Origin: Aaosphaeria pasadenensis | Taxonomy: Eukaryota; Ascomycota; Dothideomycetes; Pleosporales | DNA length: 64,000 nt | Assembly (NCBI GenBank): GCA_022813625.1 | Contig: JAKLMB010000004.1 | Span: forward strand, 1,178,001 to 1,242,000 | Reading direction: 5' to 3' | Part shown: piece after piece, positions 40,901 through 44,897 of the stretch | How positions within the stretch are numbered: the stretch's first letter is position 1 | Layout: each line of letters starts with the position of its first letter | The notes under the pieces: model-generated | Told to the model about the DNA's origin: nothing | The model's input: the letters and a program-made list of their open reading frames with translations, nothing else | The model's database searches: none | Program-made: the position numbers and the translations under genes

Positions 40901-41767
40901 GGGCAGAGATGCCGCTGGAATGACTGACGGTACTGATACTGGTGATGGTGCCGGGGCAGATAGTGGAGGCTGGGATGCAGCTGGAATCGATAGTGGAGGC
41001 AGCGATGCTAATGAAAGTGATGCCACTGACAATGGGCCAAGCGAAAGTGATGGCGCTGCTGAAGGAACAGCAATAAGAGTTGTAGGCAGAAGAGACACCA
41101 CCGGCACGGATAGGAGTCCTGATGCAACAGGCGGAATAGCAACGAGAGACGCACTCGAAGGCACCGGTGGCAGCAGCGAGCCAGCCGCTGTTGGAATAAC
41201 CGGCGCAGAGACGGTTAGAGTAATCGCCGAAGCTGCCACTGATGGGATTGAGACCGGTGGGACCACAATCGACGAGGATGGAAGTTTCACTGATGAAATC
41301 ACCGACGGCGGACGGTTCAAAGGAATCAATGCAATCGCTGTTGTCACGACTGCCAGAGTCCCGATACTGTTGACCACTCCGCCAACACTTGCTGCCACGC
41401 CTGAGACTCCCTTGAGCGAACAGCGTTGCAGAGTCCTGTCCCAAGCAGCGTTCGAGCAAAATGGATTTCCGGCGCAAAGATCTCCACAGATGGCCAGAAA
41501 TGGCGTGTTGACTGCAGTAAGTTCTGATGCGATGATATTCGTATTGCAAAGAACCTGAAATTGACGAGCACCGCTCGTATACGTGGTGCCGTTCGTATAT
41601 GAGGTTCCAGCGGCATCCAAGCAAGTTGGAGATGATCCACCGAGTAGACCACCTATTAAACCACCTAGTAATTGAGGTCTAGCAGACACAAATTGAATTA
41701 GTAGGAGCCATGTTATGGCAAATCGTAGACTGCTCGGCGAGACACGTTGTCTCAGTGAGCAAGCCAT
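19943..41767 (-). CDS. giant secreted Ser/Pro/Leu-repeat protein with putative GPI anchor (about 7,274 aa)
   Basis: One frame is open for 21.8 kb with no intron needed. The ATG at 41767 is chosen over an in-frame TTG nine bases upstream. Layout by residue: about 1-30 signal peptide (FAITWLLLIQFVSA); about 35-135 a small domain with about seven Cys (PTCLDAAG, VLCNTN, ICGDLCAGNPFCSNAAWD, RCSLKG); about 180-1090 LPSL/IPSI-rich; about 1090-4200 very regular repeats (LSDLSLDLPTLALPT about thirty times, between LSIPPISLPAL-type pentads); about 4290-4340 a TGPQP run; about 4590-6500 LPSGLxLPS repeats; about 6770-6850 SEEPPLPS repeats; about 6900-7270 Pro-rich, Gly/His/Asp-rich and acidic parts; last 18 residues hydrophobic (LVPWVVMALSILFV). 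A wall or surface role is inferred. A gap leaves about 229 residues unknown. I know no described homologue. Confidence 0.85.
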   Translation of the reverse strand: MACSLRQRVSPSSLRFAITWLLLIQFVSARPQLLGGLIGGLLGGSSPTCLDAAGTSYTNGTTYTSGARQFQVLCNTNIIASELTAVNTPFLAICGDLCAGNPFCSNAAWDRTLQRCSLKGVSGVAASVGGVVNSIGTLAVVTTAIALIPLNRPPSVISSVKLPSSSIVVPPVSIPSVAASAITLTVSAPVIPTAAGSLLPPVPSSASLVAIPPVASGLLSVPVVSLLPTTLIAVPSAAPSLSLGPLSVASLSLASLPPLSIPAASQPPLSAPAPSPVSVPSVIPAASLPILAPLASLPILSAPLLPPLASVPLLGPILSVPAVSALGALPVLSAPILPPIGSIPVAIPSVSLPNVSPAISLPGLSLGSPSIGLPATLVTVPIPTATNVPLLPLDSILANPLLSVNLDLGSAIPPQISGIAGPSPAVSNLLDALDDLGVSLLPPSLVNPITSAPPLPTAGVPAAPVAPLFDIMALLQYLNTDLGIVLPTESLLNLGFAPVLPTPPPLSVPTAPALTALPLASLGVGLPLLGGAPSVTGNPLPLSLDLGLNLPSLGLLDGLSSGLPGITLPSAAPALPSAGLPSAGLSLPALSLGLPSLALPSIDLPLPSLDLPSLSLELPSLALPSIDVPLPSLDLPSLSLGLPTIALPSIELPSLALPSGLAVPSVENPLPSLELPAPSLGLPSLALPSIDIPLPSLALPSLSLEVPSVPLPSIELPSLALPSIDIPLPSLVLPDIPVIGLPEIELPGPSLAPINLPGISFPTIPLPGPSLPAIGLPGVSLPAIGLPGASMAPIGVPGISLPAISLPGFGLPIVSVPGVPLPSGAPASAAPGTAGPGATVGGALFPDIQIPSVGLPGVLVPSLGLPGIGIPSIGLPGVQVPTVAVPGVEIPAVGLPGVQVPTLQVPAITIGPTPVLPSIQLPSIEMPNFVTPSIVVPSLQIPQLSIIDLPTNLPLPEIGSIGIPSFLVGEISGLPVPSIGSLGIPSVSIGLPGLPSLAINVPSIPSLSLSLPSLPPLSLDIPSLPPLSLDLPGFPTPTAGISGAPPPSGSLPPASGPSFGLPGLPLPTLDLPGLSDLSLALPTLFPASGVVPPSGLPGLSLPSIGLPDLSISLPALSIPPISLPALSELSLDLPTLVLPTVSQPALPDLSIPPISLPSLELPDLSISLPALSIPPISLPGLSDLSLDLPTQLPTANQPALPDLSIPPISLPTLELPDLSLSLPPLSIPPISLPALSIPSIDLPGLSDLSLDIPTQLPSIGLPDLSISLPALSIPPISLPGLSDLSLDLPTLVLPTISQPSVGVPLSLPSLGLPDLSIPPISLPDLSIPPISLPALSIPSIGLPGLSDLSLDLPTLVPPSGAVPPASGLPGLPLPTIGLPDLSISLPALSIPTISLPGLSDLSLDLPTLALPTVTQPSLELPQLSLPPLSLPSLELPDLSLSLPELSIPPISLPALSIPSIALPGLSDLSFNIPSGSLQPGSLPPASGLPGLQLPTIELPDLSLSLPPLSIPPVTLPPLEIPSISLPALSIPSIDLPGLSDLSLDLPTLAVPTVSQPPSIGLPPLSLPSLELPDLSLSLPPLSIPSISLPALSIPSLSLPALSIPSIDLPGLSDLSLDLPTLALPTVTQPPSIGLPPLSLPSLELPDLSLSLPPLSIPPISLPVLSIPSIDLPGLSDLSLDVPTLVLPTVTQPPSIGLPPLSLPSLDLPDLSLSLPALSIPPISLPALSIPSISLPALSIPSVDLPGLSDLSLDLPTLAVPTATPPSGGLPPLALPTIELPDLSLSLPDLSIPPISLPPLSIPSISLPELSIPSISLPALSLPSIDLPGLSDLSLNLPTLAAPTVTPPPGGLPPLSLPTIGLPELSLSLPDLSIPPISLPALSLPSLSLPALSLPSIDLPGLSDLSLNLPTLAAPTVTPPSDGLPPLSLPSIGLPDLSLSLPDLSIPPISLPPLSIPSIDLPGLSDLSLDLPTLAAPTVTPPTGGLPPLSLPSLGLPDLSLSLPALSIPPISLPALSIPDLSLDLPTLALPTLSEPAIGLPPLSLPTIGLPDLSLSLPDLSIPPISLPALSIPDLSLDIPTLALPTLSEPSIGLPPLSLPTVGLPDLSLSLPALSIPPISLPVLSIPSISLPGLSDLSLDLPTLALPTVSEPSIGLPPLSVPTLGLPDLSLSLPALSIPPISLPGLSDFSLDLPTLAAPTAGPPSGGLPPLSLPSLGLPDLSLSLPALSIPPISLPELSIPSISVPNLSDLSLDLPTLALPTLSQPSIGLPPLSLPDLSISLPALSIPPISLPGLSDLSLDLPTQLPTVSQPSFGLPPLSLPDLSLPPISLPPLSIPSISLPELSLPSISLPGLSDLSLDLPTQLPTISQPSIGLPPLSLPDLSIPPISLPPLSLPSISLPDLSLDLPTLALPTLSLPSDGIPPLSLPDLSLPPISLPPLSIPSISLPDLSLELPTLTLPSLSPPSAGPSGGLPPLSLPELSIPPISLPPLSIPSISLPDLSLDLPTLALPTVSQPSIGLPPLSLPELSIPPISLPPLSIPSISLPDLXXXXXXXXXXXXXXXXXXXXXXXXXXXXXXXXXXXXXXXXXXXXXXXXXXXXXXXXXXXXXXXXXXXXXXXXXXXXXXXXXXXXXXXXXXXXXXXXXXXXXXXXXXXXXXXXXXXXXXXXXXXXXXXXXXXXXXXXXXXXXXXXXXXXXXXXXXXXXXXXXXXXXXXXXXXXXXXXXXXXXXXXXXXXXXXXXXXXXXXXXXXXXXXXXXXXXXXXXXXXXXXXXXXXXIPSLSLPDLSDLSLDLPTLALPTLSLPSDAIPPLSLPDLSIPPISLPPLSIPSLSLPDLSDLSLDLPTLALPTLSLPSDAIPPLSLPDLSIPPISLPPLSIPSISLPALSLPTISLPDLSDLSLDLPTLALPTVSLPPDGIPPLSLPDLSIPPISLPPLSLPSISLPALSLPSISLPDLSDISLDLPTLALPTLSPPSGVPSGGLPPLSLPDLSIPPISLPSLSIPSIDLPSLSIPSIDLPSLSIPPIDLPPLSIPSISLPGLSDLSLDLPTLALPTVTPPSGIPPLSLPDLSIPPISLPSLSIPSIDLPSLTIPSISVPGLSDLSLDLPTLALPTLPPISLPPLSVPSIGLPDLSDLSLDLPTLALPTLSPPSAGIPPLSLPDLSIPPISLPGLSDLSLDLPTLALPTVSPPSIELPPLSLPSLSLPELSISLPTGLAIPSISLPDLSLELPSLALPTLTQPSIELPPLSLPPFSLPELSISLPSGLDIPSISLPELLLPTLTIPELSISLPSGLAIPSISLPELSLELPNLSVPSGVVPPATQPSFGLPLPLPTGLPDLSISLPALSLPTVAIPELSISLPALSLPSIDLPDLSLSLPPLSLPSLSLPDLSIPPIDLTGIPPLSLPSLGLPGLSEQPNGFSGISSFSQATAPGPRPTGGLPGLPLPPVSIPGLTDLHIPSISLPGLPELSLSLPGLSDLSLVLPTLSLPPGPAPTDPIPPLGGLSGLPSLSLPPLELPSLSIELPSISVPSLDVPNLSIPSIGLPTLSIDLPSISIPSLEIPSLSIPPVVIPSLSLELPSISIPSLQVPSLSIPSLEIPSLSLELPSLSILPLDVPSLSIPPVELPSISLELPGISIPSLEVPSLSIPSLLLPSISLPALSLPSIELPEITGLPIPPLELTGFPGPSGPLPSGGLPGLSLPSIELPGLPTLSLPSIELPKPTLDLPVISIPSLSLPALPSISLPDLPPISLPPLSLSGLSELPVPSDGLTGLPGLPIPSLGLSDLSGLPLPSVPLLSLPNLSDLSLDLPTLAIPTISLPELSLDIPSLAIPTISLPDLSVDIPSLAIPTISVPGLSLDIPTLAVPPISLPELTLDIPSIAIPTISIPELSLDIPSIAIPTISIPELSLDIPSISLPSIDLSGPSGLGPSGGLPGLTLPSLSLPELPTVSLPPISLPAPSFSLPDLSGLPILTAGLPGVTALPSLSLPGISIPDLPVSSIDIPGLSDLLPSLSLPGLSGLPELSGELPAPTLSNGLPGISGLPLPPASIPGLSELPIPTISLPGLSELPIPTISLPGLSELPIPTISLPGLSELSIPAISLPLPSLSLPDIQSLLNPSISVPSLPGFSQPSFGLPGVPLNSVTPPPILGPSEGLPSLGLPSLSLPSIQLSGLPLPTDGLPSLLVPTLGLSIPPVELSGLSGLPLPTIGLPSLSLPSLELPVFTDLPVTQSLGGLSGLPELPLPSIGLPELSISLPGLSIPSIELSEFLSPSLGLPSLSLPSIGLPPLSLALPSFPDQTGPQPTGPEPTGPQPTGPQPTGPQPTGPQPTGPQPTGPQPTAPRPSGGLPGLPVPSIGLPGLSLSSPGLPELSNGLPPLSLPSFSLPGLPEASGIQLTNTLSGLVISSVGLPSLTLPALELPSLSLVLPSVPEISLPSGSVPGISELPIPSNVPSLNLPELSLPSQILTDLLQPSISLPVLTVPSLALSLPSVSLSVPPISLPTISFALPELPTGLPVPTIGLPSLPIPSGALSGSSGLPLQSLGLPTLSGPPLPSLGISVGVDVPIPSIVIPTIGLPSIGVSIGLGLPEFSLPTELPSGAVPSNALPSGLLPSGLPIPSELLPSGIPSNALPSDLLPSGIPLPSELLPSGLLPSSLSVGNVLPSEFLPSELSLPSNILPSELPLPSGILPSDITLSNVLPSGLVLPTITVPSGLIPSVALPSEPLTTNIVPSGLEPSGLLPSGLVPSDLISIQLPLPTGITLPSGILPSELLPSGLPLPTELTLPSNILPSEILPSVLLPSVLLPSDLLPSGQILPSDGIPTTGQPSGILPPGLPFPSIFTLPSGLPSGFQTVIVTPSGLLPSALSLSDILPSAVLPSVVLPSNLLPSGLEPSALLPSGLPSQFLPSELVPSITIPSGLLLPSNLLPTELSLPSNILPSGLELSELLPSGLSLPSALPLPTNILPSGLPSDLALPTSFIPSAPLPTGLFPSDLSLSGLIPSNVLSSGLPLLSDLSLPGTIIPTVLLPTGLELSGLLPSGLLSTLIALPSSLPFPSNIGVSGPSGLLTSGLLPGELPTILSLPSALSLPSNFLPSGILPSDLLSVPSVLLPSNAIPTNHQPSGLLPSELLPTGILPTDLVLPSALPLPSNLIPSVLPVPSELIPSGLPLPTIPSEVPLPSQLLPSGLSLPSNILSGVQLPSSLPLPTDLLPSALPTLSELPLSSGLLPSDLLTSLQLPSGVPIISDIIPSDLSLPSNLLTGLPSPSGILSPSSLPGLPILTALPLPSGLLPSGLEIPSEIPSGLVIPSELPSGLPLPSSILPSGLVIPSELPSVLPLPSSFPTEFPLPTGIIPSGLPTLSGIQLSSGIIPSALPLPSQIDILSGLPVLSGLPLPSGLTLPSEILLPSDLPILSGIPSLSGVPPPSGIASGLPLPSNLPSGLPLPSALLPSDLPVPSGLSSVLQLPSGILPTALSLPPVVSIPSAIFPSSLPLPSGIIPTSLPPIFDLPSIGLPSFTFELSYGLPVPTWLPAPEPSFVLDVTLGSLLPSVRPSLPSLPALSGIPLPSGVLPSELALPSGLVLPSSIVQSGILPSDLLTLSGLPLPSGLPLPSSILPSGLPIPSLPLPSELPLLSSLAIPSVVLPSGLVPSAVLPSGLPLLSDLPVITGLPLPSSLILPSGVLPSGLSLSNGISPSGLPSLVEILPSSLLIPSGLGLPSELSLPTLPSVNLPSGLNLPSGILLPSSLVVPSATQLPSAFPLPSGLELPSAFPLPSGLPSSLLVAPSNLPLPSGPDLSSGLPLPSQILPSGLQLTSGIVLPSGLPLTSAIVLPSGIVLPSGLPLPSALESLPGVPQSSGLLPSAVGLPSSLPVISGLLPSGLELPSSIPVSSNVPLLTSLPLPSVGTLASDLPSALPLPSNIQLPSGLPLPSSLPSGLEIPSGLPIPSGFPLSTSLFSGLPLPSDLPLPSNTLSSLPQFSALPLPSGLEVPSNIPLPSSLPLPSAISIPSGLPSGLQVPSNFPSPSELPIPSDFPLPSSLPILSDLQVSTGSIPGVSVPSNLAVSSAPTAPSGLPLPSAFPTSLPTPSISVPLSALPSELPSSLIASSNIPSALPISSVVPVPSVAPSSLVVPSALSVSSGFSAPSGPPTIVPVPSGIPTTSNLPAPSNPSPSLLQPSGPMPIPSNTLSSLPGFSIMPISSSPPSNLPLSSALPVPSSLQSAFPIPSNPPTALPIPSSPGILSNLPSFVSLPSGLSQSSVLSSGLPIPSGLPIPSGPLSSLPILPVPSTPSGIPANPSLPSILPSAQSIPSALPTALPSVLPSAQSIPSVLTSILPSVQSIPSALTTNLPISGIPTPSGLPPSLPISSSLPLQPSILTNLPVSSGLASISPVLSGSLPVPLNPSAPSGLPSSLPVLPSLSFPSIITSPALPIPSLPIAPIPTSGVSLLPSLPSGPPSVASVPSILPASPIPPSIISSSLPTPSALISSNALSGLSQILPSSLPALSSLPSAAQLSSSLRTGLPIPSNPSIPPGPSFSTPLLSTLVPLPSIATPSVSIPTAVAPTGVSSSLSPIIILPSVISSNAAPPNPISPSLSLPAVSPSRSASLPSNAIPSGLQSSVIPSVVNPSLSLPSVSPSRSASLPSNAIVSSIPLPSNVLPSAAPSSVLPLQSLSLRPSSSLPVTIPTGMVLPSTPSVVISSVRLSSVVPRPNEVLPSVWDITSDIASAPILPSIFLPSIPLPSFELPTVAASSEPPNPTMVIIPVPPTFVTLPSLPTPSGELPIPSASEEPPLASIPVVSQPGVSEEPPLPSVPVASQPVASEEPPLPSIPVVSQPAASEEPPLPSVPVASQPAVSLEPSVPGSPLTSEISIPPIPAPSSIPVPEPEPVQSNPPSVVVPPSTPSIAPSIALPPSEPSVALPPSSPSIVLPPSNPSIIPSSPLIVPSPPLPAISDLDGAPTPTPTPVAFVPRPVTPNAAPPNVAVPPWWQPEPELWANPFLPDNPNPYNLPIGSPWDPYPWNLPEGKPFNPYGSRPPRSRPLPGSQAQSNPRAEGNSLGAARNNLDNLDEYDSSGVVGDGVIGWAHSGGSRNEYSHDRYKDHGHGSRHRNGYDGDEDYYHDRDNGRWRGHGHGHGHDNGHSIEDTDTNTSGVKSFNESKESGSEHSQPEAEFGSGGPPEEEAPNVEEEKPESQKEESVAEEDSGDQLDTLVVEEVIVVQTVEEEDTTGEKATGLDTAINATSTISKPHKGAPTMEVFEGGVMPTLDTSWSRLVPWVVMALSILFV
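22300..28050 (-). repeat. LPSG-class repeat region of the giant gene
   Basis: Here the protein changes to words such as LLPSGLPLPSELLPSG, with a Pro-Ser pair every 5-8 residues. Copies are more divergent than in the core array. It is encoded in the same frame without a break. Confidence 0.8.
28753..28893 (-). repeat. TGPQP pentapeptide run within the giant gene
   Basis: Eight TGP-x-P units (seven TGPQP and one TGPEP) are followed by TAPRP, encoded by 15-bp direct repeats. The run divides the pentad-rich half from the later repeat classes. Confidence 0.9.
29400..38500 (-). repeat. core tandem-repeat array of the giant gene
   Basis: Repeats of about 40-65 codons are built from five-residue steps ending in Pro and punctuated by LSDLSLDLPTLALPT. 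Copies near 33.0-34.4 kb are almost identical at the DNA level; those at the edges are more divergent, as in an array homogenised from the centre. Limits are approximate. Confidence 0.85.
33441..34126. other. assembly gap (686 N)
   Basis: A run of undetermined bases lies inside the core repeat array. Left of it two copies of a 150-bp unit are virtually identical (33181 and 33331); right of it a unit is repeated after 141 bp (34127 and 34268). Both sides read in the same minus-strand frame at the given gap length. Confidence 0.99.
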
Positions 41768-42472
41768 TCTTACCAATCCCGACCTGGCGGGGAAAAGACT
41801 GTTGTAGCCAATTGATGTATCTAAATACGATTAGAAGTTTTAAAAAAAGTCTCAAAGACTAAAAGAGCGACTTGACAAAACAAACGAATGTCGGTCGGTT
41901 GGACAGTAACGACTGAAACCTAATGAGTGTGTTAGATGGTATACAAATTCAAAATTCGAATAGCATCCGATCAGAGCAGCCTAGATAGTCATTCACTGAT
42001 GACGCGAACTGCGCGCCCCACGAAGAAGTCGCGACCCGGGCGTGTTCACCATTGGAATGTGGACATGCGGTTCGCTACGAAGCGTACTCTCGGGCCGGAA
42101 TGCAGATTCCGCGGGCCGCATGATAGGGCGAAGGCTAGATGCTCAGTTTTTGGGGAAGGCGATGATACGTCGAGAAAGTGTAGATACATCTTGAATGCTC
42201 AGGAAATATTGTGACGCGTACGAGGAGTATAATTGTCGTGGCTCACGTATGAATTGTCATAAAATCTGTAGAAGCACTTGAAGGTCTCTCTCTCAACGCG
42301 GCCACATTTTTGCACTAGAATTGTCAGTGTCCCTTGGTAAACCTTAAGAGTGCAGCTACTTTGGTAGTGGTAGGGGTCCGCGTCAGTGTTGCACAAAAAG
42401 CGTGTGGCAACCCAATAGAGGCTGGTAAACGCTCGGGCAAGGGCACCAATTGATCGATAAATGTACGATAAA
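41768..42472. other. giant-gene upstream region and SDR 3' flank
   Basis: About 700 bp lie between the giant gene start and the stop of the SDR gene. A short run of A/T-rich sequence lies 30-70 bp upstream of the giant gene ATG. No additional gene was seen. Confidence 0.5.
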
Positions 42473-43450
42473 CTACATTTTTGCTCGCGTCTTTGTACTA
42501 TCAATGCGACGCCCCTCGTCTGCCTGCTCCCTCACGGTCAGATCGGGAAATTCCATGGGCATTATTCTGCGGGGCTTCGCTCCAGGCACGACGCTGTACT
42601 GATCGAAATCGGTCACCCCTGTTCTGCGAAGAAAATCCTCATCGAGCTCTAAATTGCCATTCACTTCCGTGGGTGGAGAGCGAAGAATGGCGAGAATAGC
42701 ATCCGAGAAAATGGTGGGCTTTCGCAAGTCTTCATGGTCATCTCGACCGAGGGTCTCGGTGGCGGCAGATATGATGGCGGCCGCAGGCCAGATGCTGGTT
42801 ATTGACATTCCGGTTTTGCCCTCGCGTTCCCAATCCATCGCAAGTCCCTTTGTTAATACACTCATACCGGTTTTGCCGATAGCGTATGCGGTCTTCCCGC
42901 GAAAGAAGCGTGAATATATGGGAGGGCTGATAACAATGATACGACCCTCCCATCCATTCTTCTCAAACTCAGGAAGCACAGCCTGGACGGTGGCGTAGAG
43001 TCCCTCAATATTGACGCGCTGCATCAGTTGAAACCTCTTGAATGGAGTCTTTTCTACACTCGCCCAGAATATCGCGCCAGAATTGTAGACAATTACGTCA
43101 ATGCGACCATACTTGATACTGGTTGCATCTACCATTTGCTTGACACTCTCAGGATCGCGGGTGTCAACTGATATGGCAGTCGCTTCGCCACCAGTTTCGC
43201 GTATCTCTCGCTCCACCGTACTGATCGTGGATTGAGGTGAGTTCGGATCTGGTGGGAATGGCACCACTTTACACGCGTCAGAGACGCTCTTTGCGGCCAC
43301 GACAACTACACAACTTCATCAGCCAAGGTCAAGTATAGAGACAATGTTCTTACCTCGATACCCATCACGTGCCAAATCGATGGCGATCTGCCTGCCGATG
43401 CCTCTTGATGCACCTACGACAAGGGCGACGCGATTGTGCTTTGTAGACAT
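42473..43450 (-). CDS. short-chain dehydrogenase/reductase, HSDL2-like
   Basis: Exons are 43354-43450 and 42473-43305, with a 48-bp intron; the protein is 309 aa. It is a classical SDR with Rossmann fold. The nucleotide-binding motif is VGASRGIGRQIAIDLARDG (TGxxxGxG type with Val-Gly replacing Thr-Gly), followed by RIDVIVYNSGA (NNAG-like), catalytic Ser in IIVISPP and YAIGK for the YxxxK pair. The SPP motif and the insertion between strands 2 and 3 resemble hydroxysteroid dehydrogenase-like protein 2, but there is no SCP2 domain. It probably reduces a carbonyl or oxidises an alcohol with NAD(P)(H); the substrate is unknown. It is divergent from the GST-kappa gene 335 bp away. Confidence 0.9.
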
Positions 43451-43785
43451 CGTCTGGATGTTGGACCTACAGTTTCAAATTGATGTTATTCTTTCACCGC
43501 AAGAGGAACGTTCTGCAGAGCTGTATTGGAGTCTATCAACACTTTCCTCTCCATACCGAGCCTCGGTTCCTCATTTATGTATGGATTGGAAGTGCAGAGC
43601 TTCACTGAGGCGGATGTTCACTAATCTTCGGCCCCTGACCAGCCCAAAGTGGCTTAACCTCGGCTGCCAGATCTGGTTTACCCCAGCGTCACCCCGCAAC
43701 ACTATTGTTATAACACTGCATGGCCTGTATAGCTTATTTTGTCATCATTCGAACGTCCAAATTTACTTGATCACAAATTGCGAAT
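43451..43785. promoter_or_regulatory. shared divergent promoter region (SDR / GST-kappa)
   Basis: 335 bp separate the two start codons, which point away from each other. No clear TATA box or known factor site was identified. The designation as promoter follows from position only. Confidence 0.4.
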
Positions 43786-44897
43786 ATGGGGGGTCTAATA
43801 ACGTGCTATCTTGATTGTGGTAGGTCCTCCAATTACCTCAAATTATTTTGACATGCCTAGGTCTCAATCTCCCTTCTACTCGCAGTATCGCCATATTCGT
43901 ATTTCGCTCTTCTCTATCTTGAGAAACATAGAGATCTTCTCAAATCACATGGAGTAGATGTTGAGTAAGTGGCCATTGATCCCCCATTGAGACCTCTCCC
44001 CTCTCTTCCCTCGGCCGCCCGACAATCCAATGACCTATCATATCTGATTTGCTTTGCTACGATCGATAATCTTCGATTGATCACAACCGCCCACTTTTCT
44101 TCATCTATACCCGGTCCATCCCTGCGAATAAAGCTGAGACAAAGACAGTATAGTGCCCGTTTTTCTTGGTGGAATCAACGTGGGCAGCGGTACTGTATCA
44201 CCCATCTGAGACATACACAGTCTGGAAGTCCAATAAGAGACGCAGGAAATAAACCCCCGTGGACACTTCCCGCCAAAGCCTCGTATAGCCAATATGACAA
44301 CGAGCGGGCAAAGAAGTTTTTTGGAGCCACAAATGTCAAGACACCTGACTTCTTCCCTATCCTGTCCTTGCTGCCACAGCGGGCATTGATCTACATCAAA
44401 TCGCAACATCCAGACCTCTTCATTCAGGCATTCCGCGACCTTTTTGTTGAAATGTGGGAGAAAGGCGTAGATGTGAGTAAGCCCGAACTTCTTGCAAAGA
44501 CTTTCTCCCAGCGATTCAGCAAAAGCGAACTGGAAGACATCATCAAGGGCGCAAACAGTCCCGAGTACAAGCAGGCATTGAACGACAACACAAAGCAAGC
44601 TCTGGACCGGGGCGCATTCGGCTGTCCGTGGTTCTGGGTGAAAAACTCCGAAGGCAAGGAGGAGCCATTCTTTGGAAGTGACAGGTGAGCTAACTTCCCC
44701 ACGCCCTTCTACTTACTCAGGTAAGGGTGGGACATCAAATTGGCCGCCGAACGGCCGGATGCATGCACCTTGAGACAAACAACGACCAAAGAGCTAAGGC
44801 TAAAGATCGACTACGCAGGTTTCACTACATGTGGTCGTACCTAGACCTTCCAGTTAGAGAGTTGGAGCTACTTCCAGGGGGTAGGGCGAAGATTTAA
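43786..44897 (+). CDS. glutathione S-transferase kappa / DsbA-like oxidoreductase
   Basis: Five exons: 43786-43819, 43886-43964, 44155-44189, 44246-44684 and 44819-44897. Introns are 66, 190, 56 and 134 bp and the product is 221 aa, the usual length of GST-kappa. The joins rebuild the family start MGGLITCYLDCVSPYSYFAL, with catalytic Ser in SPYS, then FLGGINVGSGNKPPWTLPAK and, at the end, GAFGCPWFWV, FFGSDRFHYMWSYL. GST-kappa enzymes have a thioredoxin fold with a helical insertion; they use glutathione and act in mitochondria or peroxisomes. No obvious C-terminal SKL or leader is seen, so location is open. The tiny first exon is easily missed by gene prediction. Confidence 0.92.

Noticed and set aside
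42199..42504. Minus-strand 101-codon frame after the SDR gene
   Set aside because: It overlaps the end of the SDR gene in another frame and has no motif or ATG at a sensible place. It is treated as 3' flank.
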